Assembly: GCA_024641095.1 (NCBI GenBank)
Contig: JAHEDR010000001.1
Location: forward strand, 62,001-126,000
Length of the DNA: 64,000 bases
From: Rhodoluna sp.
GTDB taxonomy: Bacteria > Actinomycetota > Actinomycetes > Actinomycetales > Microbacteriaceae
Reading direction: 5' to 3'
Below, piece after piece: positions 36,641 to 44,921 of this stretch (its first letter is position 1; each line of letters starts with the position of its first letter). Under the pieces are notes generated by a model. That model was not told the DNA's origin. It saw only the letters and a list, made by a program, of their open reading frames with translations, and searched no databases. The position numbers and the translations under genes are program-made.

Positions 36641-36731
36641 AAATCACAAAAAAATCGGGAATCTGTTGTGAAAAGGTCTAGCCGTGGGGCTATTTATTCC
36701 AAAGGCTGGGGTGTTGCGTAAACGGCAAACC

Positions 36732-37373
36732 CTATTTTTTGTTCCAAAAACTAGGGTATTCCACGCCCAGGCTAATGACCAGATCGCGCAGGGTTGGCAG
36801 GCTCAGGCCAATAACCGTGTGAGCATCGCCCTCGATAGAACGCAGGAACGCTCCGCCCAGGCCATCAATTGTGAAGGCGCCGGCAACCTTGAGCGGTTCA
36901 CCGGTCGCAACGTAGGCGTCGATTTCGGCATCGGTGATGTCAGCAAAATGCACGATTGAGCTTGATACCCGCCCGGTGGCTGGGCTTAGTTGACCCAATA
37001 CCGGCTTTCGGTTGTCAATTACCCAGTGGCCCGAGAATAGCGTGCCGGCGCGGCCACGCATGGCCTGCCAACGCGCACGGGCAACCTCAGGATCATGCGG
37101 CTTGCCCAAAGATTTGCCGTCAAACTCCAACGAAGAGTCACAACCCACAATGATCGCGCCAGCTGCATCGGGATGATCTAAAACTGCCTCTGCCTTAGCC
37201 TTGGCCAAAATGTGAACCATGTCGGCGGTGCTATTAATTAGGCCCATCTCGGTGGCGCGGGCGGCCACTGCGTCCTCATCAACCCCCGGAGAAATAGTGG
37301 TTGGCTCAATGCCGCCGGCTCTAAGCAGTGCCAGGCGGGCGGGTGAGGTGGAGGCAAGCACTAAACGAGTCAC
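36732..37373 (-). CDS. maf: Maf-like nucleotide pyrophosphatase
   Basis: 213 residues from the GTG at 37373, giving the usual N-terminus TRLVLASTSPARLALLRAGG; the frame extends 11 codons further to a TTG with an untypical sequence. SPGVDEDAV, GCDSSLEFDG (catalytic-type Asp) and the GLGGAFLRSIEGDAHTVIG end are family marks. Hydrolyses non-canonical or dTTP/UTP-type nucleotides. In actinobacteria it is commonly found between carboxylase genes, as here. Confidence 0.9.
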   Translation of the reverse strand: MTRLVLASTSPARLALLRAGGIEPTTISPGVDEDAVAARATEMGLINSTADMVHILAKAKAEAVLDHPDAAGAIIVGCDSSLEFDGKSLGKPHDPEVARARWQAMRGRAGTLFSGHWVIDNRKPVLGQLSPATGRVSSSIVHFADITDAEIDAYVATGEPLKVAGAFTIDGLGGAFLRSIEGDAHTVIGLSLPTLRDLVISLGVEYPSFWNKK

Positions 37374-37398
37374 ACCGATACTCTGGCACACTTGTGGG

Positions 37399-38637
37399 GT
37401 GAACAAAACTACAAACTGGGTGGGCCAGAATCTAACCCTCGATATCGAGAAGGTTGCCCATGGCGGCGTATTCGTTGCCCGTCATGATGGACGCGTGGTT
37501 TTTGTCTCGCATGTTCTGCCTGGCGAAAAAGTTAAGGCCCTGGTTTATGAAGACCGCGGCGGTTCATTCTGCCGAGCAGAGCCAACCGAAATTCTTGAGG
37601 CCTCACCGGATCGCGTAAAGCACTTCTGGAAGCAGGCCGGCCCTGGTGGTGCCGGTGGTGCCGAGTTTGGTCACATCTCACTTGCGCGTCAACGTGAACT
37701 AAAAGCCGATGTTCTTGAGGAAGCATTGCAGCGCATGGCTGGCATTGAGCTTCGTCCTGCAGTTGAGGCAGCACCTGGCGACGACGAAACAAATGGTTTG
37801 GGTTACCGCACCCGCGTGCAATTGCACGTTGATGAGGCTGGCACAGTTGGTCCATACCGCGAACGCAGCCACGATGTGGTTAAGGTTCGTGACCTTCCGC
37901 TAGCGGTAGATGAAATTCGCGAACTCGAATTTCAGAACAAGAATTTTCAAGATGTTCGCAAGATTGAAGTTGCAGTCTCAAGCACCGGTCAGGTGCAGTG
38001 GAAGATTGATAAAAAACTTAAGGGTGACGAACGCCTGATTGAACGCGCTGCTGGCCGCACCTTCCGTATTAGCGGTGGCGGTTTCTGGCAGGTTCACAAA
38101 AAGGCGGCCGATGTTCTAACCGGCGCGGTAAACGAAATGATTGCTGAAGCTGGAATTGATCTTGAGGCAGACAATCTTGATCTATACGGTGGTGTTGGTT
38201 TGTTCACGGGAGCGGTAGCTGCAAAGTTTGGTAAAGACTTGCGCATGACATCGGTTGAGTCATTCCGCACCGCAACCGATGACGCAACTCTTAACCTTGC
38301 TGATTTGCCAAAGGTGAAAGCTGTTTGTTCGGCAACCGAGCGTTTCTTGAACGAGCGAGTTGGCAACCTAGACAAGGGTGGCAAGGAAGTAAGCCCTAAA
38401 AATTCAACAATCATTCTTGACCCACCGCGCGCAGGTGCCGGAGCCAGGGTTGTTGAGCAGTTGCTTGCTATTCAGCCTGAACACATCGTTTACGTTGCCT
38501 GCGACCCAATTGCGCTAGCACGTGACCTAAAGCCTCTTTTGGCTGGCGGGTACGAACTAAAGAAGTTGCGCGCATTCGATCTGTTCCCGCACACCCACCA
38601 CGTTGAAGCGGTAGCAAGTTTGGTACGAAAGAACTAA
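37399..38637 (+). CDS. RNA (uracil-C5) methyltransferase, TrmA/RlmD family
   Basis: 412 residues from the GTG at 37399 (NKTTNWVGQNLTLDIEK), chosen because the frame further upstream runs antisense through maf. An N-terminal TRAM domain (about 8-65) is followed by a RumA-type methyltransferase with NLDLYGGVGLFTGAVA (SAM site), DPPRAGAGARVV and YVACDPIALARDL. The cysteine in VACDP is the expected catalytic nucleophile region of the family. The [4Fe-4S] cysteine set of RlmD is not obvious. Target (tRNA or rRNA) unknown. Divergent from maf with 25 bp between starts. Confidence 0.85.
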   Translation: MNKTTNWVGQNLTLDIEKVAHGGVFVARHDGRVVFVSHVLPGEKVKALVYEDRGGSFCRAEPTEILEASPDRVKHFWKQAGPGGAGGAEFGHISLARQRELKADVLEEALQRMAGIELRPAVEAAPGDDETNGLGYRTRVQLHVDEAGTVGPYRERSHDVVKVRDLPLAVDEIRELEFQNKNFQDVRKIEVAVSSTGQVQWKIDKKLKGDERLIERAAGRTFRISGGGFWQVHKKAADVLTGAVNEMIAEAGIDLEADNLDLYGGVGLFTGAVAAKFGKDLRMTSVESFRTATDDATLNLADLPKVKAVCSATERFLNERVGNLDKGGKEVSPKNSTIILDPPRAGAGARVVEQLLAIQPEHIVYVACDPIALARDLKPLLAGGYELKKLRAFDLFPHTHHVEAVASLVRKN

Positions 38638-38639
38638 AA

Positions 38640-39302
38640 ATGGAACTTCGCCCAAAAGACACACCCATCTGTGTAGCAATCGTTGACGATCACGATGCAA
38701 TTCGTTTTGCATTCAAGGCAGCTTGTGCGGAATTTGGTTTTGAGTTTTGCGCCTCGGCAGGCTCTGTGGGGCAGCTGCTTGAAGAGAACCCAAACATCAA
38801 GTGCGACGTAATCGTCATGGACCTTTCTTTGGCCGACGGTTCAATCGTTGCCGAGAACGTGACCACGCTGCTAAAGACCGGTGCACAGGTAGTTATCTTC
38901 AGCATTGCCGATAAGCAGAACCTAGTTCGCGCAGCCCTCAAGGCTGGTGCGGCAACTTTGGTGCCTAAGTCTCAGTCAATGCAAGACCTAGCTGATGCCA
39001 TTCGCTTGGTTGCCGAAGGTGTGTATGTAAACAACTTACAAACCACTGCAGCAATTGACGGAGATTCCGAATTTAAGGCGGCGGCACTTTCACCTCGCGA
39101 GCGTGAAGTGCTGAGTCTCTATGCATCTGGCTTTGCATTGAAGCAGGTAGCCAACGAATTGAACATCAAGGTTTCTACTGCCAAGGAACACATCGACAGA
39201 GTTCGTGCCAAGTACTCTAACATCGGCCGCCCAGCCTCTACCAAAACGGATCTTCTGGTTCGCGCGATTGAAGACGGCATTCTTGAAGAGAGCGCCTTGT
39301 AA
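38640..39302 (+). CDS. NarL/LuxR-type response regulator
   Basis: 220 residues. Receiver domain 10-125 with acidic pair Asp16-Asp17, phospho-acceptor Asp61 in VIVMDLSLADG and the conserved Lys in LVPKSQS. LuxR-type HTH at about 150-215 (LSPREREVLSLY, VANELNIKVSTAKEHIDRV). It starts 2 bp after the methyltransferase stop and forms an operon with the following kinase and kinase-like genes. Target genes unknown. Confidence 0.92.
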   Translation: MELRPKDTPICVAIVDDHDAIRFAFKAACAEFGFEFCASAGSVGQLLEENPNIKCDVIVMDLSLADGSIVAENVTTLLKTGAQVVIFSIADKQNLVRAALKAGAATLVPKSQSMQDLADAIRLVAEGVYVNNLQTTAAIDGDSEFKAAALSPREREVLSLYASGFALKQVANELNIKVSTAKEHIDRVRAKYSNIGRPASTKTDLLVRAIEDGILEESAL

Positions 39303-39304
39303 AT

Positions 39305-40495
39305 ATGCCACTTAAGCGAGTTAGGGCAAGCCGCACACTTGCGCTTGCCCGCGTGAACCTGATGCTTGGCAGAGTTTATTCAATTGCCGCGCCAATCATT
39401 GCGTTTCAGCTACTTGTCAACGGCTTAAATCAGTTTGCTAAACACAATCTAAATCCTTATTGGTTTTGGGCAAGCTGGCTAGCGTTTGCCGCAGTTTACA
39501 TTTGGCTGCCAATTTCGATTTGGACAACCGGTGAGGCGCTGGCCGCATACCGCGCAATAGTTGTTGTCACTTTTTTTGCCCTTAGCACCTGGGGTTTCCA
39601 ACTAGGTTCAAGCTCTCTGATTGAAGGTGAACAGCCTTGGATTTGGTGGAGTGTAGGTATTTCCGGTGTAGCGGCCATCGGCGGCTTTCCGCTCTTGGTC
39701 ACAGCAATAATTCTTCTTGCTTTGCCGATTTTCTGGTTTTCAATTCAAATTTCTGAAATTGGCATTCCAATCGACCCGTGGATTGCATTTCAAGACGCAT
39801 CACTCACATTTTTGTTTTCCGCGATCATGGTGGCCTTTGTTTCCGTAATGCGATACGAAGCTGCCAAGGTTGATGCTGCTAACCACGCAGCCGGATTGGC
39901 TGCAATTGAACTTGCCAAGTCGGACGCCGTTGTTCGAGAGCGTGATCGTATTGATGCTTTGGTGCATGATTCTGTTTTGACCACATTGCTGGTCGCTGCG
40001 AATGCCTCAACTCAGGAGCAAGAAAAAGAGGCCGAACTTTTGTCTAGGGCTGCGATTGCCAAGTTAAATACTGCGCGCGAAGCAGAAGGCTCAAGTGAAA
40101 CCATCTCAATCAACAGCTTGTTTACCGCACTGGAGTTTGCTGTGCGCAGACAGGCCAGCGATGTTGAGGTTTCTGCGGAGGGGCCAAGTGACTTTGCTGT
40201 TCCAGGCGATGTTGCCGCCGCAATTACCGAGTCAACCTTGCAGGCGCTAGCAAACTCATTGCACCATGCCGGTAAGAATGCTCAACGTGCAGTATTTCTA
40301 AAGGGCACCAAAACCGGTATCAAGGTTGTAGTAAAAGACAACGGCAAGGGCTTCAGGCCTTCGCGAGTGCCCAAGAACCGTCTAGGGCTAAAGCTTTCAA
40401 TCATCGGTCGCATGAAGTCAGTTGATGGCAGAGTGTTTATTGATTCAAAAATTGGCACCGGTACCAACGTGATTATTGAGTGGGGTGCAAAGTGA
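39305..40495 (+). CDS. Sensor histidine kinase, NarL partner type
   Basis: 396 residues. The N-terminal part has about five to six helices (about 15-180) and little extracytoplasmic sequence, suggesting a membrane or intramembrane signal. The HisKA_3 dimerisation segment carries His221 in DALVHDSVLTTLL. The ATPase domain keeps the N-box Asn (ALANSLHHAG) and G1 box DNGKGF, with a GLKLSIIGRM G2-like region. Two base pairs after the regulator gene; overlaps the next gene by 4 bp. Confidence 0.88.
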   Translation: MPLKRVRASRTLALARVNLMLGRVYSIAAPIIAFQLLVNGLNQFAKHNLNPYWFWASWLAFAAVYIWLPISIWTTGEALAAYRAIVVVTFFALSTWGFQLGSSSLIEGEQPWIWWSVGISGVAAIGGFPLLVTAIILLALPIFWFSIQISEIGIPIDPWIAFQDASLTFLFSAIMVAFVSVMRYEAAKVDAANHAAGLAAIELAKSDAVVRERDRIDALVHDSVLTTLLVAANASTQEQEKEAELLSRAAIAKLNTAREAEGSSETISINSLFTALEFAVRRQASDVEVSAEGPSDFAVPGDVAAAITESTLQALANSLHHAGKNAQRAVFLKGTKTGIKVVVKDNGKGFRPSRVPKNRLGLKLSIIGRMKSVDGRVFIDSKIGTGTNVIIEWGAK

Positions 40496-41457
40496 TTCGC
40501 ATTCCAAGGTGGCTGGTTGGCGCACTAGGAATTCTTTTCGCGGGTTTCCATGCCGGTTTAGGTATTTCTAATATTCCAGATTCCACAGATCCATCTATCG
40601 CAATTATTGCGCTGGCCATTTATGTGGCAACAGTGGTGCCAACCATCTTGTTTTACCGCGGACCCAAACTTCCAATTGCTCAGGCACTTATTAATCTTGC
40701 TGCGGCTCTGCTGATTCCACTGTTGGTAAATTCCTTTTTGCACCCAGCAGATCTCTCGGCGTATTCAACTTGGTATGTGATGGGAGTTGCCACTCTCATG
40801 GCAGCTACTGCCGTGCGTCAACAAAGAGCAATCGCCTGGATAGGTACAAGCATTCTTGTGATTCAGGTTTTGACATGGGCAGGTTTTGAAACGGGCACGC
40901 AAACCGGTCTGCCCGGAGCGCTCATGTTGGTTTTTGCCGGCCACGCAATCTCGGTTGGTTTAGCAAATGCCTATCGCGACACCATGGCTTTTAACCAAGA
41001 GGCTTTGGAAATCGAAAAGCAACAAATTGCAAACTCGGCTGCCAGTGAGGTTCGCAGAAGCCGTTTGGATTCCGCTCTCAAGGGTGCGCTTCCAATTCTC
41101 AATCTGATTCGCGAACAGCGTGGCGTGCTGAGCAATGAACAAAAGCAGCAGGCCCGATTCTTAGAAGCGGAACTTCGCGACGAAATTCGCGGCCGCAGTT
41201 TCATGGCTGAGGTTGTGCGAGAAGCCGTGCGCAAAGCTCGTGAGCGCGGGGTAGAGGTCATTGTGCTTGATGAGGGCGGGCTAGATTCTGCATCCGATGT
41301 TGCGAAGACAGAAATTCTAAAGAAGGCCGCAGCCGCAATTGATTCCGTGAGCGAAGGGCGAATCACCTTGCGTGCACCGCAGGATGAAAATTGGCGGGCA
41401 ACATTGGTTGCTAGTCGCCCGGGTGTAACCACACCTGATCTGTGGCTCAAGTTCTAA
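40492..41457 (+). CDS. Kinase-like membrane protein without catalytic boxes
   Basis: 321 residues from a GTG that overlaps the kinase stop (GTGA). The layout copies a sensor kinase: six or so helices (about 5-165), then a coiled-coil-like segment (LEIEKQQIANSAASEVRRSRLDSAL) and a compact C-terminal domain. There is no HD-type phospho-histidine, no N-box and no DxGxG box, so it should not phosphorylate. It may pair with the kinase or the regulator as a modulator. The family is not one I can name. Confidence 0.75.
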   Translation: MIRIPRWLVGALGILFAGFHAGLGISNIPDSTDPSIAIIALAIYVATVVPTILFYRGPKLPIAQALINLAAALLIPLLVNSFLHPADLSAYSTWYVMGVATLMAATAVRQQRAIAWIGTSILVIQVLTWAGFETGTQTGLPGALMLVFAGHAISVGLANAYRDTMAFNQEALEIEKQQIANSAASEVRRSRLDSALKGALPILNLIREQRGVLSNEQKQQARFLEAELRDEIRGRSFMAEVVREAVRKARERGVEVIVLDEGGLDSASDVAKTEILKKAAAAIDSVSEGRITLRAPQDENWRATLVASRPGVTTPDLWLKF

Positions 41458-41479
41458 TACTTGAACTAAAGTCCAGTTA

Positions 41480-41580
41480 AAAGAAAAGAGCGGTTCTTTC
41501 GAACCGCCTTTTCGTCCCCATCAGGTAATTAGCCTGACCCCAAACTTGGTTCACTTCCCCGGTGCGGAACCAAAGCTCTT
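41480..41580 (-). ncRNA. Candidate small RNA of about 100 nt
   Basis: On the minus strand a consensus -35 TTGACA (41617-41612) and CATACT (41591-41586) could start a transcript near 41580; their 20-bp spacing is long. The transcript would fold into GGTTC/GAACC (41579-41546 region), TCAGG/CCTGA (41537-41521) and end in the GAAA-loop terminator with its T-rich tail. No open frame fits. It could instead be a second, back-up terminator region for the carboxylase operon. No known RNA family recognised. Confidence 0.3.
41482..41512. terminator. Terminator, usable on both strands
   Basis: GCGGTTC (41490-41496) pairs with GAACCGC (41501-41507). Plus-strand tail CTTTT; minus-strand loop GAAA and tail TCTTTTCTTTT, the stronger of the two. 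Ends the two-component operon and possibly a minus-strand small RNA. Confidence 0.8.
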
Positions 41581-41612
41581 CTTCAAGTATGAGTGTTGGG
41601 GTTGAGGCGTGT

Positions 41613-41642
41613 GTCAAAAACTAAGTCCCCTCTTGGGGGGAC
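41613..41642 (-). terminator. Terminator of accD-accE
   Basis: Minus strand GTCCCC/GGGGAC stem (41642-41625) followed after TTAG by TTTTT. It lies 22 bp beyond the accE stop. Confidence 0.65.
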
Positions 41643-41663
41643 ATTAGATAACGTTTTGGTTGT

Positions 41664-41894
41664 TTAGTTAAGACCTGATCGGTAAGCCCCGCGCCATTGG
41701 CCGGCACCCGGAACGATTGGGTGACGCAGCTGAGCTACATTGCGAGACCAAGATGACTTGAGCGGCCGCTCGTGACCTGGTGCGGTTGCTTCTTCTTCTG
41801 CGTGGGCTGCTTCAAGCACCGCAATCACCGTGGCAAGTTCTTCGGGAGTTGGTGAACCACCAACCACCTGCAGTGCTTCTTGAATTTCTTTCAT
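41664..41894 (-). CDS. accE: Acyl-CoA carboxylase epsilon subunit
   Basis: 76 residues from the ATG at 41894. Actinobacterial epsilon subunits are short, weakly conserved proteins that bind the alpha/beta complex; this one shows the typical VVGGSPTPEELATVIAVLEA start and a C-terminal region with the SSWSRNVAQLRHP segment ending in WRGAYRSG. It is 16 bp after accD and shares its transcript. The frame continues upstream through the end of accD, which is not coding. Confidence 0.9.
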   Translation of the reverse strand: MKEIQEALQVVGGSPTPEELATVIAVLEAAHAEEEATAPGHERPLKSSWSRNVAQLRHPIVPGAGQWRGAYRSGLN

Positions 41895-41910
41895 GGGTTT
41901 GCATTCCGCT

Positions 41911-43530
41911 TTATAGCGGAATGTTTCCGTGCTTCTTTGGTGGCAAGTTTGAGCGCTTGGTGCGCAATGCACGAAGAGCCTTGATTGCCGAGATACGCGT
42001 TGCACTTGGCTCGATGATTCCGTCTAGCTCGCCGCGCTCTGCAGCAAGAAAAGGTGAAGCCACGTTGTAGGTGTATTCGGCAGCAAGTTGGGCGCGAACC
42101 GCGGCAACGTCCATGCCCGATTCCTCGGCCTTCTTGATCTGGTCGCGGAACAAAATATTAACCGCACCCTGACCACCCATAACAGCAATTTCTGCAGTTG
42201 GCCAAGCTAGGTTGATGTCGGCACCAAGTTGCTTTGAACCCATAACAATGTAAGCGCCACCGTAAGCCTTGCGAGTGATAACGGTTACCAGCGGAACGGT
42301 TGCCTCAGCGTATGCGTAAAGCAACTTGGCTCCACGGCGAATAACTCCGGCCCATTCCTGATCGGTGCCAGGTAGGTAACCAGGTACGTCAACCAAGGTA
42401 AGAATTGGAATCGAGAACGCGTCACAGAAACGAACGAAGCGGGCAGCTTTTTCACCGGCTTCAATGTTTAGAGTTCCGGCCATCTGTTGTGGCTGGTTGG
42501 CAACGATACCAACGCTGCGGCCATCAACGCGAGCAAAACCAATCAAGATGTTTGGTGCAAACAGGGGCTGCACTTCTAGGAATTCGTAGCCATCAACGAT
42601 TCCCTCAATCACAGTCTTCATGTCGTAAGGCTGGTTTGGTGAGTCAGGAATGATGGTGTTCAGTTTTTCGTCTGCATCGGTGATTTCAAGTTCACCTTCA
42701 GGTGCGTACTGAACAGTTTCAGAAAGATTATTTTCTGGCAGGTAACTTAGCAACGCACGAGCGTAGTCAATTGCATCTGCTTCGTCATCGGCTAGGTAGT
42801 GAGCTACACCGGAACGCTCGTTGTGTGCACGTGCACCACCAAGCTCTTCCATGCCAACGTCTTCACCGGTAACAGTCTTGATTACGTCAGGACCAGTCAC
42901 AAACATATTTGAAGTCTTATCAACCATGATTACGAAGTCGGTAAGCGCAGGGGAGTAAACCGCACCACCTGCAGCAGGACCCATGATCAATGAGATCTGA
43001 GGAATCACACCAGATGCCATTGTGTTGCGCTTGAAAATTTCACCGTACTTACCAAGAGCAATAACACCCTCTTGAATACGCGCACCACCTGAATCAAGAA
43101 TTCCAATGATTGGCACACCGGTTGCAATTGCAAGATCCATAACCTTGATGATCTTGTTTCCGGCGGCTTCACCAAGTGAGCCACCAAAGATTGTGAAGTC
43201 CTGAGAGAACAGTGCAACCTGTCGGCCGTGAATAGTTCCAACACCGGTAACCACCGCGTCACCGTAAGGACGGTTCTTGTCCATTCCAAAAGCGGTTGAG
43301 CGGTGACGAACGTACTCATCGATTTCTACGAACGAACCCGGGTCAAGCAACATCTCGATGCGCTCGCGTGCGGTGTTCTTACCCTTTGCGTGCTGCTTTG
43401 CAATCGCGGTCTCGCCCGCAGCGGTCACAGCTTCGTGATAGCGCTGACGAAGATCCTCAAGCTTGCCCTTGGTGGTGGCAATGTCTGGGTTCAAGCGGAT
43501 TGCCTGGGTAAAAGTGTTCTCAAAGGTCAT
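41911..43530 (-). CDS. accD: Acyl-CoA carboxylase beta subunit (propionyl/acetyl-CoA)
   Basis: 539 residues from the ATG at 43530, which is 7 nt behind TAAAGT; a GTG three codons upstream is rejected for that reason. The carboxyltransferase fold shows [18 protein letters not shown], the oxyanion-forming [27 protein letters not shown], and the second GYLPGTDQE and [12 protein letters not shown] motifs. Transfers carboxyl from biotin to acyl-CoA, giving malonyl- or methylmalonyl-CoA. Confidence 0.95.
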   Translation of the reverse strand: MTFENTFTQAIRLNPDIATTKGKLEDLRQRYHEAVTAAGETAIAKQHAKGKNTARERIEMLLDPGSFVEIDEYVRHRSTAFGMDKNRPYGDAVVTGVGTIHGRQVALFSQDFTIFGGSLGEAAGNKIIKVMDLAIATGVPIIGILDSGGARIQEGVIALGKYGEIFKRNTMASGVIPQISLIMGPAAGGAVYSPALTDFVIMVDKTSNMFVTGPDVIKTVTGEDVGMEELGGARAHNERSGVAHYLADDEADAIDYARALLSYLPENNLSETVQYAPEGELEITDADEKLNTIIPDSPNQPYDMKTVIEGIVDGYEFLEVQPLFAPNILIGFARVDGRSVGIVANQPQQMAGTLNIEAGEKAARFVRFCDAFSIPILTLVDVPGYLPGTDQEWAGVIRRGAKLLYAYAEATVPLVTVITRKAYGGAYIVMGSKQLGADINLAWPTAEIAVMGGQGAVNILFRDQIKKAEESGMDVAAVRAQLAAEYTYNVASPFLAAERGELDGIIEPSATRISAIKALRALRTKRSNLPPKKHGNIPL

Positions 43531-43537
43531 GAAGTTC

Positions 43538-43543
43538 ACTTTA
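43538..43543 (-). promoter_or_regulatory. -10 box TAAAGT of accD, leaderless
   Basis: Minus strand TAAAGT, seven bases (GAACTTC), ATG at 43530. Confidence 0.5.
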
Positions 43544-43619
43544 CCCAGTGAAAGTGGTCATTCCTTTGGCAGTTTGCTACTGCGAATCTCAAAAACCCCT
43601 GTGCAAAACCTACAGAGAC

Positions 43620-43625
43620 TAGCCT
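43620..43625 (+). promoter_or_regulatory. -10 box TAGCCT of birA, leaderless
   Basis: TAGCCT, six bases (TAGAGC), ATG at 43632. Divergent from accD. Confidence 0.5.
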
Positions 43626-43631
43626 TAGAGC

Positions 43632-44432
43632 ATGGATTTCCCGATTAGCCGCCGAATTGCCCCAAATCTCACCTATGTGGCCGAAACTGGCTCAACCAAT
43701 GCTGATTTGGTCACTAATAACCCAAACACCGATGACTTCCAGGTGCTGGTGGCCGGATTTCAGACCGCTGGCCGTGGCCGCTCGGGCAGGGATTGGCTGG
43801 CTCCAGCCGGCAGCTCACTCTTTGTATCGGTGTTGTTTAAACCGGTAGGTGTGCCCGCAACCGCTTTTTCTTGGTTGCCGCTTTTGGCTGGCTTGGCAAT
43901 GACCAAAACCGTGCGCGATTACCTTCCGAGCTCACCGGTTTCACTCAAGTGGCCAAACGATGTTTTGGTTGGCGAAAGCAAAGTCTCTGGAGTTTTGAGT
44001 GAATTACTTGGCGATGCAAGTGGCGTGGTGATTGGCACCGGACTAAACGTTCGTCAAGCTGCCGAGGAACTTCCAATTGCAACCGCAACCTCGTTGCACC
44101 TTGAAGGTTCTAACGCAAGCGATCTTGATGAGATCTTGGCTACTTATCTTTCTCATCTTCGAGAACTCTACGAAGCATGGGTTGAGGCAAAGGGTGACGC
44201 GGTTGCCAGCGGTTTGCGTAATCAGGTGATTGCGGCTTGCTCGAGCTTGGGTTCAGCCGGCACATACCGAGAAGGCATCAGTGCAGTTCGTGTAATCATG
44301 CCTGGTGATCAAGAGCAGCTGGGTAGCGCAGTGGGAATTGATGACACGGGTCGTTTGATTTTGCAGCCAAAGAATGGTGATCTAGTGATTGCTGTCGCTG
44401 CCGGAGATATCGTGCACGTACGCCACAATTAA
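43632..44432 (+). CDS. birA: Biotin--[acetyl-CoA-carboxylase] ligase
   Basis: 266 residues, a ligase without the N-terminal DNA-binding domain of E. coli BirA. Biotin/ATP-binding segments: TGSTNADLV, GRGRSGRDWLAPAGSSLFVSV and SLKWPNDVLVGESKVSGVL; a small SH3-like C-terminal domain closes it (ILQPKNGDLVIAVAAGDIVHV). It should load biotin on Lys560 of the carboxylase alpha subunit and lies next to accD, as is common in actinobacteria. Confidence 0.95.
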   Translation: MDFPISRRIAPNLTYVAETGSTNADLVTNNPNTDDFQVLVAGFQTAGRGRSGRDWLAPAGSSLFVSVLFKPVGVPATAFSWLPLLAGLAMTKTVRDYLPSSPVSLKWPNDVLVGESKVSGVLSELLGDASGVVIGTGLNVRQAAEELPIATATSLHLEGSNASDLDEILATYLSHLRELYEAWVEAKGDAVASGLRNQVIAACSSLGSAGTYREGISAVRVIMPGDQEQLGSAVGIDDTGRLILQPKNGDLVIAVAAGDIVHVRHN

Positions 44433-44436
44433 TTAG

Positions 44437-44865
44437 ATGAGTTTTATTTCGGAACAACGTATTGCACGTTTAAGACCTCGCGCATCGCGCCTATTTTTGC
44501 CAAACCTATTTTTATTTCTAGCTTGTTTTGGTGCGGCGTTTTTCTCAGGCCGATTGACCGAGCAGTGGCAGTACACAGTGCTTTGGATTGTTTGCGGAGC
44601 CGTGGCATTTTTCTTTTGGTTTATTCCGTTGCTTAGATACCTCAGCACCTATCTAGAAGTCACAACCACCAGAGTGCTTTACCGCTCGGGTTTGCTTGGT
44701 CAGAATCGTCGTGAACTTAGCCTGACTCAAATCAAAGATGTTCAAATCACCCGCGGTCGAACCATCAGCATCATCGTTGATGGCCAGGACCCTCTGGTAA
44801 TCAAGGGCATTCCAAAGCACAAGACCGTAGCCGTAGAGATTGATCGCCTGGCATCAGCCATCTAA
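44437..44865 (+). CDS. Membrane protein with bacterial PH domain
   Basis: 142 residues, 4 bp after birA. Two helices (about 22-42 and 46-67) precede a bacterial PH-like domain (YLEVTTTRVLYRSGLLGQNRRELSLTQIKDVQI without gaps in the fold, then IIVDGQDPLVIKGIPKH). The Rv3278c-type protein sits at the same place next to birA in M. tuberculosis, as I recall. Function unknown. Confidence 0.82.
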   Translation: MSFISEQRIARLRPRASRLFLPNLFLFLACFGAAFFSGRLTEQWQYTVLWIVCGAVAFFFWFIPLLRYLSTYLEVTTTRVLYRSGLLGQNRRELSLTQIKDVQITRGRTISIIVDGQDPLVIKGIPKHKTVAVEIDRLASAI

Positions 44866-44893
44866 GCCTGCAGCCAGCCGGTTTTTACAGCAA

Positions 44894-44899
44894 TATAGA
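44894..44899 (+). promoter_or_regulatory. Putative -10 box TATAGA of purK
   Basis: TATAGA lies 22 nt before the purK ATG; a start near 44906 gives a leader of about 16 nt with only a weak purine stretch (TTAGGGAA). Confidence 0.35.
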
Positions 44900-44921
44900 A
44901 CTATCCAAAGTTAGGGAACTC

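Noticed and set aside
41546-41573. TTGGTTC...GAACCAA stem, considered as the T-arm of a tRNA
   Set aside because: The loop is 14 nt, no acceptor or anticodon arm fits, and no T-loop consensus is present.
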